The notes under the pieces: model-generated
Told to the model about the DNA's origin: nothing
What the model saw: the letters and a program-made list of their open reading frames with translations, nothing else
Databases searched by the model: none
Translations under genes and position numbers: made by a program
Shown: positions 14,879 to 23,172 of the stretch, piece by piece
Layout of the letters: every line of letters begins with the position of its first letter
Numbering within the stretch: position 1 is the first letter of the stretch
Source: Prevotella sp.
Lineage (GTDB): Bacteria; Bacteroidota; Bacteroidia; Bacteroidales; Bacteroidaceae
Direction: 5' to 3'
Assembly: GCA_024680755.1 (NCBI GenBank)
Contig: JAILBT010000002.1
Location: forward strand, 1-56,779
DNA length: 56,779 bases

Positions 14879-17712
14879 ACCTCTTTCCTCCTTTCAGCCT
14901 GTGAGGCAGCAATGGGCAGCGTAACCATGATGGTCGTTCCCTGCTCCAGTTCTGACTCGATGTTGATATGTCCGCCCATAAGCTGTGCGAGTTGTACGCA
15001 GATGGCGAGGTCAAGTTCTGTCTCGGTGTCGTGTCCGTTGCCTATGTCTCCGCTGTGAATGGCTGCCATGTCGTCGGGTCGTATTCCCTGTCCTGTGTCG
15101 TCGAAGGTCATCATGAGCTGTCCGCCGATGTAGGCCAGCGAGGCTTTCAGTCGTCCGTAGGTGGTGAATTTGGCGGCGTTGGCAGCCAGCTTCTCGATGA
15201 TGAATGTCATGGCATGTTCGTCTGCCTGGAGGACAAGGTGTCTGAAGGGCTGCTCGAGCTCGGTCTTGACTCCCTGTTTAAGGTTGATGTTCCAGCCTAT
15301 CTGTGTGTGAATGTCAAAACATTCGGCCATGTCAATAGTCTTTGGTTGCAACTCTACCATGTGTGCGTTGAGACGCGACAGGTAGAGTATGCTGTTGATG
15401 AGCCGCAGCAGGTAGTCGGAGTTTTTCTTTATCTCAGCAACGAAAACAGCTTCGTCGGCAGGGTCGTGCTCCTGTGCGAAAAGCTCTGTGAAGCCGATGA
15501 CGGCGTTGAGCGGAGTGCGTATCTGATAGGACATGTTTTTCAGGAAGGCCGTCTTGAGTTGCTCCGTCTCTTGTGCCTTTGCCATCTCCTTTTTCATTGT
15601 CCGTTCTATGGCCATTTGTCGGCTCACGTCGCGGAACAGCCCATAGTAGCTTGTCACCTGCCCCTGCTCGTCGAGCAGTGGCACCAGGTGGACCTGCAGG
15701 CAGAGCGGCAGCCCTGTTGCGTCGCGCAGGCTTGTGTCTAAGAAGGTGTCGATGGGCCGTTTGCGCCTTCGGTCCATTTGGTTGAACAGTCGTATGCATT
15801 TGTCTCTCGACTCGTCTTTCAGCAGAGATATGCAGTGCACCTGCGACAGACTGTGCATGATGGTGTCGTCGTGACGCATGACGGACAGGCTGTGTGTGTC
15901 GGGTGAGTAGTTGATTATGCGCAGTCCGCCCATCTGTAGCACTTCCTTTATGTTCGACGTGTAGCGTGCCTGGTTGTTGTTGGCTTCTTCCATCTTCAGC
16001 AGTGTCACCTGTTGTGCTCTGTAGCTTCGTGCCGTCTCGCTGATGTTTGCCCCAGAGACAAAGTAGCACTGCAGCTGTCCGCTGGCATCGTACACGGGTG
16101 TAAACATCATCTCGAAGAGCATGTCGCCTGTGTGTGTGGTGTGTGGAGCCAGCGCGGCGTTGGTGTCGAAATGTATTGTCGTTACGGCGTGGAAGCCGTG
16201 TGTGACGTCGGCGCAGTCGTCTGTTTCGAGCATCTGGCTGTAGATGGGCTGTGAGGCGATGAACCCTTTTACGTTTCTGATTCCGAATGTGCGTGTAGCG
16301 CGTTCGTTCATTTCAGTCACCCGGCCTTGAGCGTCGAAGTAGATCATGTCGTTGAGAGCCGTGTTGAAGATTATCTGCGAACGCCGCAGCAGGTCTTTGG
16401 AGTGTAGTCGGAGTTGTTGCTCTTCAGTCACGTTTCGCATGGTGATGATGATCGTGGTGGGCAGTCCGCTTGTCTTGTCGCGTCTGAGCACGCCCAGCTT
16501 CACCTGCATGATGTTGTATGCTTTTGGACTTGTCTCTTGTTTTTGCGCGGCATTGTCTGTCTGGCTGTTGTCGTTTCGCTGGCGCATTATCAGCCGTCCT
16601 TCGTCTCTCTTGCCCTCGGCCATGTGTTGTATGATGTTGTGCATGCGTTCGAAGTCGGACAGCACAAACTGGTGGCTGAACTCTATTTGGTCGAGCGATT
16701 TGCTGACGTGCCCCTGCGTGTTGGCGGTCATAATGCTGTTAGTGGCCACATCGTAGAGCAAGAACTGCATGTGGCTGCTTTTCAGGATGAGCGACAGTCG
16801 GTTGTTGCTGTGTTGCAACTGGTTGGCGAGGTGTTTTTCTCGTATGCGTGTTACGATTTGGAAGATGGTCAGCAGCAGCAGCAGGGCCACCATGACTTCT
16901 GCCACCTGCCACACCCATGCTGGTATGCCGGTTTGTCGTTTGTCTGGGAAGAACCATTTTATGCGCAGCGGCCGCAGCTCTTCGTCGGGCAGTGAGGCCA
17001 TAGTGCTGTCTATAGCAGCCATGAGCGACGAGTCGCGGGTGACAAACACGTTCTCGGCTGTGGGCATGTATATTGGTATGGCCTTGAGCCTGTCAAGCTT
17101 GTTCTTTTCCATGAACCATTTCTGGGTCATGCTGTTGATGAGCATCAGCCCCTGCGCGCCGTTGTTCATGTTGCGCAATGTGGCAGCCACGTCATCAACG
17201 GGCACGCAGTTGGCATCCAGTCGGTTTTTTATCAGATACTTGTGTGCATACGAGTTGCGCCAGACGAACACCTTCTGCATGGCAATGTCGTGTGGCGTGC
17301 GTATGGTTATCGATTGCATGTTGCGTGGCACGACCAGACTGTGTGTGAACAGATAGACGGGTTCTTTGCTTTTGTATGCAAAGTCGATGGAGTCGATGAC
17401 GGCCCGTATTGTCAGGTCGGCTTTTCCGTCCCTGATGTCGCTGAACTTCATGTCTAAGGGAGCGAGTCTGACAATGAAGGGGATGCCGAGTCTGTCCATC
17501 AGTATGCGCATCAGGTCTATCTCGTAGCCATCAGCTGTGCCGTCGTCATTCTTGAAGGAGTATGGCCATCGGTCGGGTGAGGCTACGAAGACCAGGGGGT
17601 GCTGTTCGCTGTAGTCTCGTCCTGTGGGCTTGGCAGCGTTTGCCCCTGCGGGGTGGCCTGTCAGCGTCAGCAACAGGCAAGTCAGAGAGGCAATGATGTG
17701 TCTTAGGTTCAT
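14875..17712 (-). CDS. SBP/PAS sensor kinase homologue lacking the phospho-acceptor histidine (pseudokinase)
   Basis: A 945-residue protein with a signal peptide (1-26), a full SBP_bac_3-type periplasmic domain (about 38-258), TM (about 270-292), several PAS-type domains (about 300-690) and a HisKA/HATPase module. The H-box reads NMSYQIRTPLNA: residue 729 is Tyr (TAT) where His is required, and the next Glu is Gln. In the ATPase domain G1 is kept (FDDTGQGI), but the F-box is absent and G2 is degraded to TELDLAI. Autophosphorylation should be impossible. The frame is otherwise intact and long, so this is not a decaying gene. It overlaps the intact kinase gene by 4 bp and likely works with it as a sensory or allosteric partner. 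Confidence 0.9.
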   Translation of the reverse strand: MNLRHIIASLTCLLLTLTGHPAGANAAKPTGRDYSEQHPLVFVASPDRWPYSFKNDDGTADGYEIDLMRILMDRLGIPFIVRLAPLDMKFSDIRDGKADLTIRAVIDSIDFAYKSKEPVYLFTHSLVVPRNMQSITIRTPHDIAMQKVFVWRNSYAHKYLIKNRLDANCVPVDDVAATLRNMNNGAQGLMLINSMTQKWFMEKNKLDRLKAIPIYMPTAENVFVTRDSSLMAAIDSTMASLPDEELRPLRIKWFFPDKRQTGIPAWVWQVAEVMVALLLLLTIFQIVTRIREKHLANQLQHSNNRLSLILKSSHMQFLLYDVATNSIMTANTQGHVSKSLDQIEFSHQFVLSDFERMHNIIQHMAEGKRDEGRLIMRQRNDNSQTDNAAQKQETSPKAYNIMQVKLGVLRRDKTSGLPTTIIITMRNVTEEQQLRLHSKDLLRRSQIIFNTALNDMIYFDAQGRVTEMNERATRTFGIRNVKGFIASQPIYSQMLETDDCADVTHGFHAVTTIHFDTNAALAPHTTHTGDMLFEMMFTPVYDASGQLQCYFVSGANISETARSYRAQQVTLLKMEEANNNQARYTSNIKEVLQMGGLRIINYSPDTHSLSVMRHDDTIMHSLSQVHCISLLKDESRDKCIRLFNQMDRRRKRPIDTFLDTSLRDATGLPLCLQVHLVPLLDEQGQVTSYYGLFRDVSRQMAIERTMKKEMAKAQETEQLKTAFLKNMSYQIRTPLNAVIGFTELFAQEHDPADEAVFVAEIKKNSDYLLRLINSILYLSRLNAHMVELQPKTIDMAECFDIHTQIGWNINLKQGVKTELEQPFRHLVLQADEHAMTFIIEKLAANAAKFTTYGRLKASLAYIGGQLMMTFDDTGQGIRPDDMAAIHSGDIGNGHDTETELDLAICVQLAQLMGGHINIESELEQGTTIMVTLPIAASQAERRKEV

Positions 17713-17716
17713 GCCG

Positions 17717-17724
17717 CAAAGGTA
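17717..17724 (-). promoter_or_regulatory. Possible internal promoter of the kinase pair
   Basis: Minus strand TACCTTTG followed by four bases (CGGC) and the ATG at 17712. If used, the mRNA would be leaderless or nearly so. No clear TTTG lies at -33, and the box overlaps the end of the methyltransferase gene region. Confidence 0.45.
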
Positions 17725-17728
17725 TTTG

Positions 17729-18934
17729 TTATCTCACATAGAGCAGCAGTCCCTTAAGGTATTCGCCTTCGGGGTGGTATATGTTGATGGGGTGGTCTGC
17801 CGGTTGGTGCAGCTGTTGGAGCACGGACACGTCTCGTCCGGCCTGTGCTGCTGCGGTGAAGAGTGCAGCTCTGAAATGGTCTTTTGTCACCACCTGCGAG
17901 CATGAGAAGGTGAAGAGCAGGCTGCCCGGCTTCATCTGCGACAGCGCCTCGGCATTGAGCCTTATGTAGCCTTTCAGTGCGTTGTGCAGTGCTCCGCGAT
18001 GCTTTGCAAAGGCAGGTGGGTCCAGTATGATGAGGTCGTATCCCTTTCCGTGGTCCGGACTGTCTGGTCGCCCCACTCGCTCCAGAAAGCGGAACGCGTC
18101 CTCGCAGTAGGCTTGGTGTCGTGGGTCGTCGGGGAAGTTTAGCTCCACGTTGTTGCGCGTCAGCTCGATGGCCTTTGCGCTGCTGTCCACGGAGTGTACG
18201 GTCTCGGCCCCTCCGCGCATGGCGTAGAACGAGAATCCGCCTGTGTAGCAGAACATGTTCAGCACGCGTCGGCCGCGTGCATACTGTTCGAGCAGTGCAC
18301 GGTTGTCGCGCTGATCGACGAAGAATCCCGTTTTCTGTCCGCGCAACCAGTCCACATGGAAGCGCAGTCCGTTTTCCTGGGCCACGTCGTCGGTGTCTCC
18401 TCCCACGAGGAAGCCGTTTTCCGTCTGTCCCGTCTGTGCCATGTATGGCAGCGTTGTCTCGCTCTTATAGTAGATGTTGTCAATCTTTCCGGCCATGACC
18501 TGCTGCAGCGCAGCGGCTATCTCATGTCGTGCCAGGTGCATACCTGTGCTGTGTGCCTGCATCACTGCTGTGTGGCCATAGACATCGATGACGAGTCCGG
18601 GCAGCAGGTCGCCCTCTCCGTGCACGAGCCGGTAGGCATTGGTGTCCGGGCGCGAGAGCAGTCCTGCTGTCTGCCTCAGCAGGTATGCTGCCTGCAGACG
18701 TCGCTGCCAGAACGTCCGGTCGATGGTCTCGTTGTCGAAGGTCAGTATGCGCACGGCGATGGAGCTGGGCTGGTAGTGGCCTGTGGCCATATACCGTCCG
18801 TTGCTGTCGAACACCTGTACGGTCTGTCCGTCGTCGATGGGGGTGTCGGCATGTTGCAGGGCGCCTGAGAACACCCACGGGTGTCGGCGCAGCAGGCTCT
18901 CTTCCTTGCCATGCTTGAGGTAGATACGTTTCAT
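17729..18934 (-). CDS. rlmI: RlmI-like class I rRNA (cytosine-C5) methyltransferase
   Basis: A 401-residue SAM-dependent methyltransferase of the RlmI (YccW) type. The N-terminal PUA domain (about 1-75, LKHGKEESLLRRHPWVFSGAL) is followed by an EEHEE-like linker and a Rossmann domain with NMFCYTGGFSFYAMRGGA (motif I, near 228-245), SVDSSAKAIELTRNN and LDPPAFAKH (motif IV). FTFSCSQ carries the catalytic cysteine region. The family methylates 23S rRNA; the exact target base in this organism is inferred. It ends 16 bp before the pseudokinase start, in the same gene train. Confidence 0.88.
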   Translation of the reverse strand: MKRIYLKHGKEESLLRRHPWVFSGALQHADTPIDDGQTVQVFDSNGRYMATGHYQPSSIAVRILTFDNETIDRTFWQRRLQAAYLLRQTAGLLSRPDTNAYRLVHGEGDLLPGLVIDVYGHTAVMQAHSTGMHLARHEIAAALQQVMAGKIDNIYYKSETTLPYMAQTGQTENGFLVGGDTDDVAQENGLRFHVDWLRGQKTGFFVDQRDNRALLEQYARGRRVLNMFCYTGGFSFYAMRGGAETVHSVDSSAKAIELTRNNVELNFPDDPRHQAYCEDAFRFLERVGRPDSPDHGKGYDLIILDPPAFAKHRGALHNALKGYIRLNAEALSQMKPGSLLFTFSCSQVVTKDHFRAALFTAAAQAGRDVSVLQQLHQPADHPINIYHPEGEYLKGLLLYVR

Positions 18935-18953
18935 GTGCGTTGTATGTCAGAGT

Positions 18954-19604
18954 TCAGGTGATGTCCTGTGTGTCGTCGTCGGTGATGATGAAATTGCCGG
19001 TTGCTTTCAGCTGGAGAAACTCTTTCCACAGTTCAGTGCAGGCCCATGCGTCGATGGCGGCATACTGTTTTTGCTTGTCTTGCAGCAGGTCTGCTTCCCA
19101 GTTTGTCAGTCGCTGGCTCTTGCTTATTTTTTGTCCGAAGAAGTTTGCGAAGAGCTTCTGTAGCGACATGTCCTCAACGCCCAGTTCGCCGATGTGTTTC
19201 TGCAGGTCGATGAAGCGCCCGGGCTTGAAGCTTGCGGCGTGTGTCAGCTGTAGCATGTCGTCGTGCCAGGACAGTCCCACCTTATCCACGGTGGTGTCTT
19301 CCAGGAGCCTGACGATGTCTGGCGTTATTCCCGTCAGATTCAGTCTGAAGAGGAAGCATACGTTCTGAGCTGCCACCTGCAACAGAGCTACCTGATGGTG
19401 TTCGCCCCGGCGGAAGGAGGGCCTTGTCTCGGTGTCCATTCCCAGCAGCGGCTGTGTGAGCAGAAAGTCCACCGCCTCGCGAGCTTCGTCGGCAGTGTTG
19501 ACGGTAATGATTCGTCCACCGTAGCTCACCACGGGCAGGCTGTTTATCAGTTGTTTTGGGAAGCGCCTATACAGTGTGCGTATTGCTTGCCGTTCTGCTG
19601 CCAT
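18954..19604 (-). CDS. DEDDy 3'-5' exonuclease (RNase D-like)
   Basis: A 216-residue single-domain exonuclease. D57 and E59 in GMDTET form ExoI, WHDD (about 113-116) forms ExoII, and Y181/D185 in QYAAIDAWA form ExoIII, so it belongs to the DEDDy group acting on RNA or DNA ends. It lacks the HRDC domains of true RNase D. Its start codon directly follows the stop of the upstream gene. Beside the rRNA methyltransferase, a role in RNA processing is plausible; a DNA repair role is also possible. Confidence 0.87.
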   Translation of the reverse strand: MAAERQAIRTLYRRFPKQLINSLPVVSYGGRIITVNTADEAREAVDFLLTQPLLGMDTETRPSFRRGEHHQVALLQVAAQNVCFLFRLNLTGITPDIVRLLEDTTVDKVGLSWHDDMLQLTHAASFKPGRFIDLQKHIGELGVEDMSLQKLFANFFGQKISKSQRLTNWEADLLQDKQKQYAAIDAWACTELWKEFLQLKATGNFIITDDDTQDIT

Positions 19605-20804
19605 CTATTTCAGTTTTATGCGTGTGATAGACTCCTGCCGCTTCTCGCCTCCGGGGTTTCGTTTGAGTTCTTTTCGCATTTGCCGTGCACGTTCGCTGTC
19701 CTCGCGCAGCGGGTCGCCGTCGCCGAAGATGTTTTTGAAGCACTCTTCGCAACTGTCGTCGCCCTCGCGCATGATGACGCTCTTGGTGTAGAGCTTCTGG
19801 TCGTTCAGGCTCCGCAAGTGCAGTGTTACATATTCGCTGTCGAACTGTTTTTCCACCTTCTCTATCACGAAGCCCGAGTATTTCTGTATGTCCACGACAT
19901 ACTTTCCTGCGGCGCTCATCTCCGTTCTGTTGAGCAGATAGACTTTTCGTCCCACCATGTCGGCGTTTGTGGCTTTGACCAGCTCGACGCTGTCGCGCAC
20001 CAGTTCGAACGAACCGTCGAAGGTGAATCGCGTATTGTCCAGTCCCAGCTCATCTTCGCGCAGGCCGGTGTTGGTCTGGCTGATGGTCACTTCCTGGTAG
20101 AACTGGTGTCCTTCGCTGTCTTCCACCACTATTTTTACGGGGAAACTTCTGCTGCCTATTCCCACCTTCTTGATGACCACCGTCGTTCCCACCTTTTTCC
20201 TTACGTCGTCGAAGCCCTCGCTGCTTTGTTTTGTGTCCACTCGGTAGCGGTACGACTTGAGTGTGGCTTTCTTGCCGATGAAGAGCCGCCTGGCCTGATC
20301 CACGTCGTCGAGGTATGCCAGCGTCGGTACGCCGGTTTTCTGTTCGCAGTATGAGGCGAATACGCCTCCCGGTATCTCGTAGTAGTAGCGCTGTGCATTG
20401 TCTTGCCTGACGAAATAGATTCGGCATTTGTCGTTCTGCTCGTCGTCAACATAGCCGTCGTATATCATTATCTTGTTACGCAACACTCCGCAACTGACGC
20501 GGCGTTCGGTTTTGGCGTCGCGGAACACGCCCGTTATCATGTCCTTCTTGGTGGGTCTCACCATGAACCTCATGCCGGGCACCCATTCGCATACGGGGTG
20601 GTGTGGAAAGTTCTGTCCGATGTAGTCGTCCACGCTTCCCCCCTTGCCCTTCTTAATGTCTTTGGCATTGTTGCTGTCGGCCGCTTGCAGGTTGTTTGTG
20701 AAGACAAAGTATGAGTTTGGGTCTTCCGCTTCCTCCTCTTGTGCCATCAGTCCCGTTTGCCACAGTGTGGCGACAGCCATCAACGACAGGATTTTCTTTT
20801 GCAT
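19605..20804 (-). CDS. Exported protein of unknown function (399 aa)
   Basis: A signal peptide is visible at residues 1-21 (LSLMAVATLWQTGLMAQ). The mature part is a charged, mixed alpha/beta protein with about two similar beta-rich regions (RRLFIGKKATLKSYRYRV and GRKVYLLNRTEM, each followed by hydrophobic strands). It ends in a C-terminal tail with DSCEECFKNIFGDGDP and many Arg/Lys/Glu. No membrane segment, lipobox or catalytic motif is seen. It is 28 bp after the rprY-like gene and adjoins the exonuclease gene without a gap, so it could be an envelope target or accessory of the two-component system. I do not recognise a family. Confidence 0.8.
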   Translation of the reverse strand: MQKKILSLMAVATLWQTGLMAQEEEAEDPNSYFVFTNNLQAADSNNAKDIKKGKGGSVDDYIGQNFPHHPVCEWVPGMRFMVRPTKKDMITGVFRDAKTERRVSCGVLRNKIMIYDGYVDDEQNDKCRIYFVRQDNAQRYYYEIPGGVFASYCEQKTGVPTLAYLDDVDQARRLFIGKKATLKSYRYRVDTKQSSEGFDDVRKKVGTTVVIKKVGIGSRSFPVKIVVEDSEGHQFYQEVTISQTNTGLREDELGLDNTRFTFDGSFELVRDSVELVKATNADMVGRKVYLLNRTEMSAAGKYVVDIQKYSGFVIEKVEKQFDSEYVTLHLRSLNDQKLYTKSVIMREGDDSCEECFKNIFGDGDPLREDSERARQMRKELKRNPGGEKRQESITRIKLK

Positions 20805-20832
20805 GGTCAGCTTCCGATTATGGGATTTATGC

Positions 20833-21540
20833 TCATTCGTCCTCTGGTGCGATGAGTTTGTATCCCTTGCCGTGTATGTTGATTATTTCGATCTGTTCGT
20901 CGTCCTTGAGGTGCTTGCGCAACTTGGTGATATACACGTCCATCGAGCGTGCGTTGAAGTAGTTGTCATCTACCCAGATGGTTTTCAGTGCAAAGTCGCG
21001 CTGCAGCACCTCGTTGCGGTGTGCGCAGAGCAGTGACAGCAGTTCGTTCTCCTTCGTGGTGAGCTTCACCTGCTCGCCTGCGTGTGAGAGTAGCTGTTTC
21101 TGTGTGTCGAAGGTGTATTGTCCCAGCCTGTAGAATGTGCTCTCCTTGGTCTTTTGCCCCCTGACGCGACGCAGCACGGCCTCCATGCGGAATACCAGCT
21201 CCTCCATAGAGAAGGGCTTGGTCATATAGTCGTCGGCACCGAGCTTGAATCCTTCCAGGATGTCGTCCTTGAATGCCTTTGCCGTCAGGAAGATGATGGG
21301 GGTCTGCGGTTTTATTTGTCGTATTTCCTTGGCCAGTGTGAAGCCGTCTTTCTTTGGCATCATCACGTCCAGAATGCAGATGTCGAACTTGCCGTTGGTG
21401 AAGGCATTGTATCCGGCCTCTCCGTCGGTACACAGCTCTGGCTCGAAGCCTTTTGCCTGAAGATACTCGCGCAGAAGCACGCCCAGGTTCTCGTCGTCCT
21501 CGCAGAGCAGGACGCTCAGTCTTTCTTCGGTGTTCATCAT
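20833..21540 (-). CDS. rprY: OmpR/PhoB-type response regulator (RprY-like)
   Basis: A 235-residue regulator. The receiver domain (about 8-122) has acidic residues E14/D15/D16, the phospho-accepting D58 in CILDVMMPKKDG, T/S in FLTAK and K in MTKPFSMEEL. The winged-helix domain follows (about 140-230; RSMDVYITKLRKHL). It is encoded 25 bp downstream of the RprX-like kinase, as in Bacteroides, and should be phosphorylated by it to control envelope and stress genes. Confidence 0.92.
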   Translation of the reverse strand: MMNTEERLSVLLCEDDENLGVLLREYLQAKGFEPELCTDGEAGYNAFTNGKFDICILDVMMPKKDGFTLAKEIRQIKPQTPIIFLTAKAFKDDILEGFKLGADDYMTKPFSMEELVFRMEAVLRRVRGQKTKESTFYRLGQYTFDTQKQLLSHAGEQVKLTTKENELLSLLCAHRNEVLQRDFALKTIWVDDNYFNARSMDVYITKLRKHLKDDEQIEIINIHGKGYKLIAPEDE

Positions 21541-21565
21541 TGTCTTATGCTTTAATTTAGGTTTA

Positions 21566-23062
21566 TTATGCGTTTTTGATGTCGTCGTCGGTCAGTGCGG
21601 GCAGACAGACGGTAAATGTCGTGCCTTTGCCCAGCTCGCTGTCGCAGGCAATGGTTCCGTCGTGCAAGGAAATGATTTTCTTGACGTATGCCAGCCCCAG
21701 TCCGAAGCCTTTCACGTCGTGAACATTGCCGGTGTGGACGCGATAGAATTTCTCAAAAATCTTTTTCATGTCTTCGCGTTTCATGCCCATGCCCGTGTCG
21801 CGTATCGAGAAGCATAGCTTCTGTGGCTCGTTCCATGTGCGTATGAAGATGTCGAGTGGCTTGTCTGGTTTGCGATATTTCACGGCGTTGTCCAGCAGGT
21901 TTGTTATGGCGTTTTGGAAGTGCACCTCGTCGGCATAGATGCCTGAGTCGATGGCCTCCACCTCGGTGTATATCTTGCCTCCGGTGTGTTCGACCCTGAG
22001 CGAGAATGAGGCCGCCACCTGTTCGAGCAGCTCGTTCAGGTCGAGCTGTTTCTTCTTGAATGTGGCTTTCTTTTTGTCGAACATCGACATCTGCAGCACT
22101 TTCTCCACAAGGAAGCGCAGCCGCTTTGTCTCGTCGTTGATTATCTTGCTCAGGTGTGCCATCATGGCCGGGCTTTTGGTCACGCTTTGGTCGTCGAGCA
22201 TCTGTGCTGCGAGCGATATGCTGCTTATGGGCGTTTTCAGCTCGTGGGTCATGTTGTTGATAAAGTCGTTCTTGATGTCTGTCAGTCGCTTCTGGTTGAA
22301 GATGCTGAAGATGGTGAAGACGAACGTCACGAGCAGCACGATGGTGAAGATGATGGCAGGCAGCATGAACCTCACGCCAGCATAGACATAGCTGTTCATG
22401 TCGGGGAAGTGGATGCTGACCATGGCGCTGTTCTGCATGTCGTCGTTGCGGAAGAGCTGTTGCGTGTATGTGTGCTCTGCCCCTTCCTGGCTGTATTCCG
22501 GGCAGCGATAGACCTCCTTTCCGTAGGCGTTGCTCACGGTGAAGTGGTATGGCAGGTTGATGCCGTTGTTGAGCAGTTCTGTTTTCAGGTCCAGGTCGAG
22601 CAGCTTGAAATTGATTCTCTCTTTCAGCGGTTTCTCCGATGCGGTATAGAGTATGTTGTACACCACCTCGTCGAGCAGCGACTTCTGGTACAGGTATCTG
22701 CTTCTGACCATGTCCTGCATGTGTTTGCTGGCCTTTGCCGTCTGCGTGCTGTCGCTACGCAGTATCATGGCCTTTGGCACCTGCGACGGTCGGTTGGCCA
22801 TCACCTTCAGCTGGAAGCTGGTGTGTGTCTGCTCGCCGCTCTTGCCCTTTGCGCTCTTGTTGAGGTCTTTCTCTAAGTAGCGCAGTGTCTCGTTCAGCTC
22901 CAGGTTGCGCGAGGCTTGGTAGAGGCTGCGATAGACGCTCTCGTCAAACTGTTCGCGCTTCATCTTTGCCATCTGTTCTATGTATGACAGCTGAAGCAGT
23001 AGCAGTCCGATGAACGACAAGCCCATCACGGTGGCCACTATCCATATTGTGGTTTTCTTCAT
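21566..23062 (-). CDS. rprX: Sensor histidine kinase (RprX-like)
   Basis: A 498-residue kinase with two TM segments (6-24 and 231-255) bounding a periplasmic sensor domain. The cytoplasmic part has HisKA with H273 in NNMTHELKTPIS and HATPase_c with N-box ITNLLDNAVKY, G1 IRDTGMGM, F-box FEKFYR and G2 GFGLGLAY. It pairs with the regulator gene immediately downstream. Its -7 box (23067-23074) ends four bases before the ATG. Confidence 0.92.
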   Translation of the reverse strand: MKKTTIWIVATVMGLSFIGLLLLQLSYIEQMAKMKREQFDESVYRSLYQASRNLELNETLRYLEKDLNKSAKGKSGEQTHTSFQLKVMANRPSQVPKAMILRSDSTQTAKASKHMQDMVRSRYLYQKSLLDEVVYNILYTASEKPLKERINFKLLDLDLKTELLNNGINLPYHFTVSNAYGKEVYRCPEYSQEGAEHTYTQQLFRNDDMQNSAMVSIHFPDMNSYVYAGVRFMLPAIIFTIVLLVTFVFTIFSIFNQKRLTDIKNDFINNMTHELKTPISSISLAAQMLDDQSVTKSPAMMAHLSKIINDETKRLRFLVEKVLQMSMFDKKKATFKKKQLDLNELLEQVAASFSLRVEHTGGKIYTEVEAIDSGIYADEVHFQNAITNLLDNAVKYRKPDKPLDIFIRTWNEPQKLCFSIRDTGMGMKREDMKKIFEKFYRVHTGNVHDVKGFGLGLAYVKKIISLHDGTIACDSELGKGTTFTVCLPALTDDDIKNA

Positions 23063-23066
23063 GCGG

Positions 23067-23074
23067 CAAAGTTA
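23067..23074 (-). promoter_or_regulatory. -7 promoter box immediately ahead of rprX
   Basis: Minus strand TAACTTTG, then CCGC and the ATG at 23062: the same TTTG-N4-ATG layout as at 17712. Suggests a leaderless transcript; no good -33 element is visible. Confidence 0.5.
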
Positions 23075-23172
23075 GTCATTAGTCTTCATTCGGCCTCGGA
23101 CGCAGGCTTTTATTTACGTTTTGTTAATGTTCGGGCGCTTTGCTTTTGCACATTTTTGCATGTTTGTTGCTT

